From a bacterium (GTDB lineage: Bacteria > Margulisbacteria > Marinamargulisbacteria > UBA6595), in the NCBI GenBank assembly GCA_027621615.1, contig JAQCBC010000056.1:1-6184 (forward strand): DNA of 6,184 nt, read 5' to 3'. The notes beneath the pieces were generated by a model, which was given only the letters and a program-made list of their open reading frames with translations, made no database searches and was not told where the DNA came from. Shown here one piece after another: positions 1 through 5,151 of this stretch. Made by a program: the position numbers and the translations under genes. The stretch's first letter is position 1; each line of letters opens with the position of its first letter.

Positions 1-1
1 T

Positions 2-109
2 CACGCCGGGGTCGCCCCACCCATTCGCCCAACCGCTACGCATGAACGAGCGTTAGACACCCTCAACGGCGTTAACTTAAGGCCGTATTATCATAAGGCC
101 AATTTGTGA
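2..109 (+). CDS. C-terminal tail of an unidentified upstream protein (partial)
   Basis: This frame is open from the window edge and ends at TGA 107-109. It gives about 35 residues ending in ...LRPYYHKANL. The other two plus frames stop at 45 and 54. Codon choice (GCC, ATT, ACC, CGC) resembles the genes downstream, and the stop codon itself supplies the TG of the extended -10 box before comEC, which fits tight gene packing. I do not recognise the family. The stretch could instead be non-coding, or hold the start of a minus-strand gene, since a short open frame begins at an ATG near 42-44 on that strand. Coding status rests only on openness and codon style. Confidence 0.35.
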   Translation, partial: HAGVAPPIRPTATHERALDTLNGVNLRPYYHKANL

Positions 110-115
110 TATAAT
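107..115 (+). promoter_or_regulatory. Extended -10 promoter of comEC
   Basis: TGA-TATAAT is a perfect -10 hexamer (110-115) with the TGn extension and no convincing -35 about 17 bp upstream. The expected transcription start is near 122. That is almost at the point where the open comEC frame begins to read like a protein N-terminus. Confidence 0.6.
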
Positions 116-163
116 TTCTTAATTAAAAAATATCTAACGTCATATTATACGCTGTTCTGGGCT

Positions 164-2308
164 TTGGCCGGGTATTTAGCAGGCATTTTAAGTGTGTGGC
201 ATGCACAGCCGATTTTTATTGGACTATTGGTACTGATTGGCCTTTTGCTTGTTATTCGCCCCATCAAGAACCCCAGCGTGGCGGTCATCGCGGCTGGATT
301 TGGCATTGTCTATACCCATTACTGCCTAAACCCGGTCGATACGATCCCCCAGCGGGTTCGAGTCCTAACGCCACCCAGTGCCGCGGCGACTCACAGCGTT
401 CGGCTCAGTGTCCGGGCCTACCCCTGGGGGCGAACATGGGTGGCCAATCTACCCAGAAAAACACCGATTGATTCCCTACGCTATGGCGATATTTTAACCA
501 TTCAGGCTACACGAATCACCCCAGAGCCCCCCACCAACCCGGGCGGGTTTGACTATGGCCTATATTTAAAAAAACACCGACACGCCGGCCATTTGCGAAT
601 TGAATCCTACACCCAAACGGGTCGGTTAATTATGAATCCGTTAGCGCCCATTGCCTATGCGTTAAAAGACCGCATTCAGCAAATTCACGCCCGATCATTG
701 CCACCCGACTACCGCGATTTACTCATTGGCCTGGTGTTTGGCCAACACGGCACCCAATTACCGGATGACTGGGTGGATAATTTTCAACGCACCGGACTTA
801 CGCATTTGCTCGTTGTATCGGGGTCTCAAGTTGCCTTAATCTCTGGTATTTGTTTCAATATATTGCAACTCATGGGCCTATCCATGCGCAGTCGCATTAT
901 TGGAATTGGCTTGATCAATGGGCTGTTTTACATCATGACCGGTGGGGGGCCCTCTATTTTCAGAGCCATGGTGATGATGATGCTAGCCTTAATTCTGAAA
1001 TGGCGCCATCAACGCACATCCCCCTTGCATATCATGGGCACCACCTTGGCTATTTTAGGTCTAATTAATCCCCTATCTTGGTTGCAAACGGGCACGCACT
1101 TATCTTTTTTAGCCACCGCCGCGCTCATCTTTGGGGTCCCGCAAATCACACGAAGCCTGCCGGCATGGCCCCCCTGGCTATCCCTCATCTTAGCCATGAG
1201 CATCGCGCCGTTTATATTCACCGCGGCCGCACTCTGGTTTGTGTTTGGGCAAATTTCAACCGGATCCTTGCTCACCAATATGATTGTGGGGTTTTGGATT
1301 GAATGGCTGGTGATTATTGGGTTTTTTTCCAGTGCCATTGGGATTTTGGCCCCCATCATTACCGATTGGATTAATTTTAGTTGCTTGGGCATGATGCAAC
1401 TGCTCACCGGACTGGTCAATACCGTCGCCCAATGGCCCGGCATGGTGCTATCTCTGGGCAAACCGTCCATCGGTGTGGTTCTGGCGATCTATGCCCTGAT
1501 TGCCAAACTTGCTACCCAACGGACGCCCCTTCGACTCACCCGATACCATGGTGTATGCTGCTTAGCGCTGATCGTTGGTCTGTGGCTGCCCAGCCTATGG
1601 CTCACTCAGCCGTTTCGAATCATCTTTTTGGACGTGGGTCAAGGCGACAGCTGCATTATTCAAACTCCCAATCGACACACCATTGTTGTGGATACGGGGC
1701 CTCCGGGTAGTGGTCGGTATGTTTTGGGGCCGGCCTTGCGTCGCTTGGGTGTTACGGCCATTGATCTGGTGATATTAACACACTGGCACCGCGACCATGT
1801 GGGTGGATTCAACACACTCAAACGACAATTTACCATCGGAACAGTGCTTCAGAGACAGGGCGCCAATACCCACTATAAATTTGATGATGGCACACAAATT
1901 GACATTATTTATCCCAACAACACCAGCACCAACATCAACAACCAATCCATTACCACACGAGTTCGATACGGTCCGTATCAATTTTTACTTACGGGCGACT
2001 TAGAACAACTCGGTGAGCGGGAGCTCATTGCCGAGCATAGCCAGCATCTGACCGCCACGGTACTCAAACTGGGACATCACGGCAGCAAGACATCCAGTAT
2101 TCCAGAATTTCTAGACGCCGTAGCGCCCCAAATTGGCATTGTTAGTGCCGGCCGAAACAACCGCTACCGACACCCCCACCCCCAAACACTCGAAGCCTGC
2201 CAATTGCGAGCCATCAAACTCTATCGGACAGACCATCACGGGGCCATTGCCTTTCAAACCGATGGCCAACGCCTTTACAGTCGAACGTGGATACCCGAAC
2301 GGCATTGA
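164..2308 (+). CDS. comEC: ComEC/Rec2-family DNA-uptake channel
   Basis: ComEC is the inner-membrane channel that carries single-stranded DNA into the cytoplasm during natural transformation. The 714-residue frame has the full three-part family layout. Residues 1-160 are membrane segments around an OB-like DUF4131 region. The Competence domain covers about 180-450, with the conserved THLLVVSGSQVAL (213-225) and GGPSIFRAM (261-269) stretches. A C-terminal metallo-beta-lactamase-like domain covers about 485-705. That domain keeps LDVGQGD (489-495), the metal-site THWHRDH (539-545), the GD at 611-612, GHHGS (637-641) and a late SAGRNNRYRHPH, so it looks catalytically intact. The TTG at 164 is only the first conventional start: the frame is open back to 110 and no Shine-Dalgarno is visible. 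Translation may begin at ATT 122, which adds a KK-type N-terminus and completes the first membrane helix. Family assignment is very secure; the start is not. Confidence 0.95.
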   Translation: MAGYLAGILSVWHAQPIFIGLLVLIGLLLVIRPIKNPSVAVIAAGFGIVYTHYCLNPVDTIPQRVRVLTPPSAAATHSVRLSVRAYPWGRTWVANLPRKTPIDSLRYGDILTIQATRITPEPPTNPGGFDYGLYLKKHRHAGHLRIESYTQTGRLIMNPLAPIAYALKDRIQQIHARSLPPDYRDLLIGLVFGQHGTQLPDDWVDNFQRTGLTHLLVVSGSQVALISGICFNILQLMGLSMRSRIIGIGLINGLFYIMTGGGPSIFRAMVMMMLALILKWRHQRTSPLHIMGTTLAILGLINPLSWLQTGTHLSFLATAALIFGVPQITRSLPAWPPWLSLILAMSIAPFIFTAAALWFVFGQISTGSLLTNMIVGFWIEWLVIIGFFSSAIGILAPIITDWINFSCLGMMQLLTGLVNTVAQWPGMVLSLGKPSIGVVLAIYALIAKLATQRTPLRLTRYHGVCCLALIVGLWLPSLWLTQPFRIIFLDVGQGDSCIIQTPNRHTIVVDTGPPGSGRYVLGPALRRLGVTAIDLVILTHWHRDHVGGFNTLKRQFTIGTVLQRQGANTHYKFDDGTQIDIIYPNNTSTNINNQSITTRVRYGPYQFLLTGDLEQLGERELIAEHSQHLTATVLKLGHHGSKTSSIPEFLDAVAPQIGIVSAGRNNRYRHPHPQTLEACQLRAIKLYRTDHHGAIAFQTDGQRLYSRTWIPERH

Positions 2309-2311
2309 GTT

Positions 2312-2320
2312 TGGTATAAT
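2312..2320 (+). promoter_or_regulatory. Extended -10 promoter of the TIGR03546-like gene
   Basis: TGG-TATAAT lies 4 nt after the comEC stop codon, with no recognisable -35. The last T of the hexamer is 12 nt before the ATG at 2332, so the predicted transcript start (about 2327) leaves a leader of roughly 5 nt and no room for a ribosome binding site. It probably drives both 2332-2865 and 2862-4115. Confidence 0.6.
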
Positions 2321-2331
2321 TTAATCACTAC

Positions 2332-2865
2332 ATGACAATTTTAATACTCGCCATTATTAAAAATATTTTGAAATTAATTGTGTCCAAAGCCAGCGTGAAG
2401 CAACTGGCCGCTGGGTTTAGTTTTGGCCTACTCATTGGCCTAACGCCCGGCAATCTGTTGTACACGCTTTTGATTGTTTTAATCGTTGCTTTTGTCAACA
2501 TCAACATTGGAACAGTTGTCTTGGGTGTGGGCATTGTAAACGGATTGGATCAATTCGCCTTTCCGCTTGCGCATCGCATTGGCTATTACTGCCTCACCCA
2601 AAACAGCACCACCGTGGACTGGATCACGTACCTGCACAATCTACCCGTGGTGTCTGGGTTTCAGCTTAACAATACGGTTCAATTGGGTACCATTATATTA
2701 GGGCTGTGCTTATGGCTTCCGATTTATGGCTTAACCTATGCCGGCATTCGCTACGGGCAGGTGTCCATAAAGCCCAAACTCGCCCACTCCCGATGGGTCC
2801 AACGATTGCAAAAAAGCCTGCTGATTCAGTGGGTATTTAAACTTAAACGGCTGTTGCGATTATGA
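2332..2865 (+). CDS. TIGR03546-like small inner-membrane protein
   Basis: This is a 177-residue membrane protein of unknown function. An amphipathic, lysine-containing N-terminus is followed by GFSFGLLIGLTPGNLL (28-43), which resembles the glycine/proline motif of the TIGR03546 family and the wider DUF2062-type proteins. Hydrophobic segments follow at about 42-70 and 115-138, and the C-terminus is basic (RLQKSLL...KLKRLLRL) and probably cytoplasmic. The ATG is preceded by an extended -10 box but no Shine-Dalgarno. Its stop codon overlaps the next start as ATGA. From memory, TIGR03546 and TIGR03545 genes sit side by side in many gammaproteobacteria, and that arrangement supports both assignments here. 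A joint envelope or lipid-handling role is inference only. Confidence 0.75.
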   Translation: MTILILAIIKNILKLIVSKASVKQLAAGFSFGLLIGLTPGNLLYTLLIVLIVAFVNINIGTVVLGVGIVNGLDQFAFPLAHRIGYYCLTQNSTTVDWITYLHNLPVVSGFQLNNTVQLGTIILGLCLWLPIYGLTYAGIRYGQVSIKPKLAHSRWVQRLQKSLLIQWVFKLKRLLRL

Positions 2866-4115
2866 GAAAAAAAGCATTAATTATCGCAGCGATTGGTGTT
2901 GGTCTATGGGGAATCGTTTCCCTATTTTTTTTAGACAGCTGGGTCAAAACAGGTCTGATTCGGAGTCTTGAAACAGCGAATGGGGCACCCGTTCATATTG
3001 AGTCCGTCGATGTTTCGGTCCTGCCACTGCACGTATCCATTGAGGCGCTAACATTGGTAGATGCGAATAAACCAGACATGCATTGGCTAACCATCAAGCA
3101 CGCGCATGTGGGCCTTCGTTTTTTACCCCTGTTAAGTAAAAAGCTCATCATTGATTCGGTTGAGATTGCCGATTTTATGACCCATCAACCCCGCGACACC
3201 AGTCCCTCTCAAACAAACCAAGCAAACACTGAATCGAACAAAACAAAATCAGCGCCACCCCAGTCGATTGATCTTGGCGAGTTCATCACCGCCCAGGGCC
3301 TGGACTCAAAAAAACTAGAGGCCCTCATTCGAGACCGCGGGAATGTGTACTTGGAGTACTACAATCAGGTCAGTGCATGGATTCAGCGCTATCGCGAGGC
3401 CAAACACAAACCTCAAAGCGAGTCGGGCTTTCTTGGGCAAACGATTGATTTGGCGGATACATCCCCATGGCCACAGCTGTGGATTCGATCAATAACCGCC
3501 TCGGGTCAACACGGTAATGCCATGGTCAATCTTGCGATTCGCAATGTCACCACCGATCAAGTAAAAATTAATCGACCAACCACCGTCGATGGGCACACGC
3601 AAGCGAAGGATCGTGTTACAACGCTGAATATAACCATCGATGCCCGGCAAGAACCGACCCAGACTCAGATTGTATTCACTCGTGTGGATCCCGAATTTCA
3701 AAATCCGAGCATTACACACGCACATCTAGCGACTGAAGGCCATATTCGGATAGAGGACCAAGCGCTGAGTGGCCGTATTACAACCGTGGCACAGCCATTG
3801 CAGATCAATCCCGATGCAATCACCGACGATACAGTATCCGATATTGTGTCGATGGTGGATCAAACCACTTTGGATATTGACCTCGGGGGGACGGTAACAC
3901 AACCGGCCATTGGTGTTGCGTGTGACATTGACCAGCACATTCGGCGTGCCGCCAATCGGGCAGTCCAGCGAGAAGCGGACCGCCTCAAGCGCCAGGTTGA
4001 GTCTCAGGTTGAAGCAAAAAAGCAGGAACTCGATGCGGAGATTAACCGCTCGATTCAAACTGAAACGCAAAAAATCAAGAATCAGCTCCACCAACAACTA
4101 AACAACTTATTTTAA
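2862..4115 (+). CDS. TIGR03545-like, AsmA-like membrane-anchored periplasmic protein
   Basis: This is a 417-residue protein of unknown function with a TIGR03545-like layout. An N-terminal basic MRKK and a transmembrane helix (about 4-25) anchor it. Residues 40-105 follow an AsmA/DUF748-like pattern: VHIESVDVSVLPLHVSIEAL, then a beta-rich stretch ending in KKLIIDSVEIADF. A polar Ser/Thr/Asn/Gln linker covers about 107-135. A mixed helical and beta region follows (about 137-350). The last 55 residues (362-415) are highly charged and look like a long coiled coil. The start overlaps the upstream stop as ATGA, without a Shine-Dalgarno, so translation is probably coupled. It seems shorter than the family members I remember (about 550 residues). 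AsmA-like proteins are linked to lipid transport or envelope homeostasis; extending that role to this gene is inference. Confidence 0.72.
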   Translation: MRKKALIIAAIGVGLWGIVSLFFLDSWVKTGLIRSLETANGAPVHIESVDVSVLPLHVSIEALTLVDANKPDMHWLTIKHAHVGLRFLPLLSKKLIIDSVEIADFMTHQPRDTSPSQTNQANTESNKTKSAPPQSIDLGEFITAQGLDSKKLEALIRDRGNVYLEYYNQVSAWIQRYREAKHKPQSESGFLGQTIDLADTSPWPQLWIRSITASGQHGNAMVNLAIRNVTTDQVKINRPTTVDGHTQAKDRVTTLNITIDARQEPTQTQIVFTRVDPEFQNPSITHAHLATEGHIRIEDQALSGRITTVAQPLQINPDAITDDTVSDIVSMVDQTTLDIDLGGTVTQPAIGVACDIDQHIRRAANRAVQREADRLKRQVESQVEAKKQELDAEINRSIQTETQKIKNQLHQQLNNLF

Positions 4116-4121
4116 TTGCTG

Positions 4122-4127
4122 TATACT
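4122..4127 (+). promoter_or_regulatory. Probable -10 box for tRNA-Arg
   Basis: TATACT lies 22 nt before the mature tRNA 5' end and 6 nt after the stop codon of the preceding gene. The expected transcript start is near 4134. No good -35 is visible, and the TG lies directly beside the hexamer rather than one base away. Confidence 0.4.
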
Positions 4128-4131
4128 TAAA

Positions 4132-4144
4132 CGAGAGGGTCTCG
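4132..4144 (+). other. Small hairpin in the pre-tRNA leader
   Basis: CGAGA-GGG-TCTCG forms a perfect 5-bp stem with a 3-nt loop and ends 5 nt before the tRNA. No T-tract follows, so it is not a classical terminator. It could block read-through from the upstream operon or lie in the precursor removed by RNase P. It could also be chance. Confidence 0.3.
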
Positions 4145-4149
4145 CATTA

Positions 4150-4226
4150 GCGCCTGTAGCTCATCCGGATAGAGCGTCAGTTTGCGGAACTGGAGGTAAT
4201 AGGTTCAAGTCCTATCAGGCGCACCA
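4150..4226 (+). tRNA. tRNA-Arg, anticodon GCG
   Basis: A complete cloverleaf of 77 nt with encoded CCA. The acceptor stem GCGCCTG/CAGGCGC is perfect. The D stem is GCTC/GAGC with G18G19. The anticodon stem is TCAGT/ACTGG with one G-T pair, the loop is TTGCGGA, the variable loop is AGGTA, and the T arm is ATAGG/CCTAT around TTCAAGT. The anticodon at 4184-4186 is GCG, reading CGC and CGU. Arginine identity is supported by A20, C35 and discriminator A73. Most bacteria instead use an ACG anticodon that is deaminated to inosine. Position 15 is T and position 48 is A, an unusual Levitt pair. Confidence 0.95.
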
Positions 4227-4228
4227 GT

Positions 4229-4241
4229 GGTACTGAGTACC
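4229..4241 (+). terminator. Possible weak terminator after tRNA-Arg
   Basis: GGTAC-TGA-GTACC is a 5-bp hairpin 2 nt after the tRNA CCA. A T-rich but interrupted stretch (tatttatcaatttgtcttt) follows. The short stem and broken T-tract make it a weak candidate. Confidence 0.35.
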
Positions 4242-4261
4242 TATTTATCAATTTGTCTTTG

Positions 4262-4270
4262 TGCTAAAAT
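4262..4270 (+). promoter_or_regulatory. Extended -10 box before a short interrupted frame
   Basis: TGC-TAAAAT ends exactly 12 nt before an ATG at 4282, the same spacing as the promoter and start at 2312-2332. This resemblance is the main reason to think a gene once started here. Confidence 0.4.
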
Positions 4271-4281
4271 CAACCAAGATC

Positions 4282-4380
4282 ATGAATTATTTTGCGACCA
4301 TTATTCTAAGCAACTCAGCAATCGGTGATGACCAAAAAGGGATAACGCTCGGGGATTGCTTAATTAACATATACATTTAA
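4282..4380 (+). pseudogene. Short reading frame running into the IS left end
   Basis: An ATG preceded by a host-style extended -10 box opens a frame of 32 codons. About 23 of them lie in host DNA; the rest read through the IS inverted repeat to a TAA at 4378-4380. It begins MNYFATIILSNSAIGDDQ and matches nothing I recognise. The first three codons are identical to those of murE (MNY), but similarity stops there. If the IS is removed at 4351/5106, the frame would continue to a TGA at 5147-5149, two bases before the murE ATG, giving a 37-residue peptide. It could be a broken gene, a small leader-type frame, or chance. Confidence 0.25.
4352..4373 (+). repeat. IS left terminal inverted repeat (transposase 3' side)
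   Basis: This 22-bp repeat matches the complement of 5084-5105 at 20 positions; the mismatches are at repeat positions 14 and 16. It contains the transposase stop codon (4364-4366, minus strand). Confidence 0.9.
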
Positions 4381-5052
4381 ATAAATCTTTAAAAAACAGC
4401 AAAAACAAAGACAGTTCTACCATTTCAGAGCATTTTGAATAACACCTTGTTTTTCTTGCAAAACGAGCAAGGTAATGCCGAACATTGGCGTTCAAGCTTT
4501 CAATTTGGGTTGTATGCATTTTGCCAATTAACCGTTTAGTTAATGGCAAAGTATTGTAAATTTTCCAATCATCGGAGGCATAGTAACCAACTGAATAGTT
4601 TTCAATCTGCCGAATTAGCTTCTTGAATGCTTTTTTGCCCCGGCTTCCAACTGAGAAACCAAGGACTTCTTGGGTATACCGATCAATAGCGATCCATATC
4701 CAAAGTTTTCTGTTTTTTTTACTGTAAAATGCCACATTTCATCCATTTCAACAAAATCTACATGGCGAATGTCGATAGGCATCTCTGTTTGAACATAGGC
4801 TTTAACCGCCTTCCCCATGCTTCGAATCCAGTTTAAAACAGTCACGTTATGGACACCGAGAGTGCGGCCGATTGCTCTAAAACCCATGCCTTCCAGATAT
4901 AACTTTAATGCCAGAAGCTTTGTGTCGAGACTCGCCCCTCTTTTTCTGCTCTGCGTAAAATTACAATTGCATGATTTGCATTTATACCGCTGTTTTTTAT
5001 TCATAAATCCACTTTTCACATACGCTTCTGAGCAACATTTTGGACATTTCAT
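4364..5052 (-). CDS. IS1-family transposase, InsAB'-type fusion by -1 frameshift
   Basis: This DDE transposase is read through a -1 shift at the A8 run (4713-4720), giving about 229 residues against 232 for IS1 InsAB'. In order it has a zinc ribbon (C3, C6, C25, C28), a helix-turn-helix (about 51-77), and the catalytic domain. The likely triad is D104 (VEMDEMW), D161 (ASDDW) and E185 (QIESLN), followed by the HYLARFARKTRCYSK stretch that parallels HLARLGRKSLSFSK of IS1. The second reading frame alone spans 4364-4735. The ATG at 5052 is chosen because AAAGGAGGT lies 5 nt upstream. The InsAB' organisation is known for IS1; that the shift is programmed here rather than a decay mutation is inference. 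Confidence 0.88.
4615..5052 (-). CDS. InsA-like unshifted product (DNA-binding part)
   Basis: Without frameshifting, translation from the same ATG gives 145 residues. These comprise the zinc ribbon, the helix-turn-helix and the first catalytic aspartate, then 32 residues of shifted-frame sequence after the A8 run. In IS1, InsA (91 residues) binds the inverted repeats and represses transposition. This product could do the same, but it is longer and ends differently, so a repressor role is inference. Confidence 0.6.
   Translation of the reverse strand: MKCPKCCSEAYVKSGFMNKKQRYKCKSCNCNFTQSRKRGASLDTKLLALKLYLEGMGFRAIGRTLGVHNVTVLNWIRSMGKAVKAYVQTEMPIDIRHVDFVEMDEMWHFTVKKTENFGYGSLLIGIPKKSLVSQLEAGAKKHSRS
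4713..4720 (-). other. A8 slippery sequence joining the two transposase frames
   Basis: On the minus strand the first frame reads GTA AAA AAA ACA and the second reads AGT AAA AAA AAC. A -1 slip on A-AAA-AAA moves smoothly from one to the other. The run would also allow RNA polymerase slippage: a transcript with nine A residues restores one open frame. Confidence 0.75.
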
Positions 5053-5057
5053 GACAG

Positions 5058-5066
5058 ACCTCCTTT
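5058..5066 (-). promoter_or_regulatory. Strong Shine-Dalgarno of the transposase
   Basis: AAAGGAGGT lies 5 nt before the ATG at 5052. It fixes the transposase start and is the only clear Shine-Dalgarno seen before any gene in the window. Confidence 0.85.
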
Positions 5067-5072
5067 ATTGAG

Positions 5073-5101
5073 ATTTTATATCATATATGCTTATTAAGCA
5101 A
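5073..5101 (-). promoter_or_regulatory. IS transposase promoter
   Basis: On the minus strand TTGCTT (5096-5101) and TAAAAT (5073-5078) are separated by exactly 17 bp. The -35 lies inside the terminal inverted repeat, so transposase or InsA-like protein bound there could shut off transcription, as known for IS1. Confidence 0.6.
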
Positions 5102-5105
5102 TCCC
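5084..5105 (-). repeat. IS right terminal inverted repeat (promoter side)
   Basis: This is the partner of 4352-4373, with 20 of 22 positions matching in inverted orientation. It overlaps the transposase -35 element. Confidence 0.9.
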
Positions 5106-5135
5106 TAAATTTGATACGGATTGCGTCCCAAACCA

Positions 5136-5144
5136 TGGTACACT
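5136..5144 (+). promoter_or_regulatory. Extended -10 promoter of murE
   Basis: TGG-TACACT ends 8 nt before the murE ATG and lies 30 bp beyond the IS right end, so the insertion has not cut it. The predicted transcript start (about 5151) is next to the ATG, implying a leaderless mRNA. No -35 at normal spacing is seen; TTGATA at 5111-5116 is 22 bp away. Confidence 0.5.
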
Positions 5145-5151
5145 TTTGAAT

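Larger units (their letters stand above)
4352..5105 (-). mobile_element. IS1-family insertion sequence, 754 bp
   Basis: A compact element bounded by 22-bp inverted repeats that match at 20 positions and begin GGGATTGCTTAAT at each outer end. It carries one transposase split over two frames, a promoter overlapping the right repeat and a strong Shine-Dalgarno. Its length is close to IS1 (768 bp). It is visibly richer in A+T than its flanks. No 8-9 bp target duplication is seen: 4343-4351 and 5106-5114 share only scattered bases. All parts needed for movement appear present, provided the A8 frameshift works. Confidence 0.93.

Noticed and set aside
77..103. Paired GGCC blocks upstream of comEC as a terminator or operator
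   Set aside because: The AAGGCC copies are direct repeats; only the 4-bp palindromic GGCC can pair, and no T-tract follows the putative stem closely.
1009..1470. 153-codon minus-strand open frame inside comEC
   Set aside because: It lies wholly opposite the conserved Competence domain, has no recognisable motif or upstream signals, and is best explained as a shadow of comEC codon bias.
3726..4097. 123-codon minus-strand open frame opposite the coiled-coil end of the TIGR03545-like gene
   Set aside because: The opposite strand reads as a coherent protein with a matching upstream partner. This frame has no recognisable domain.
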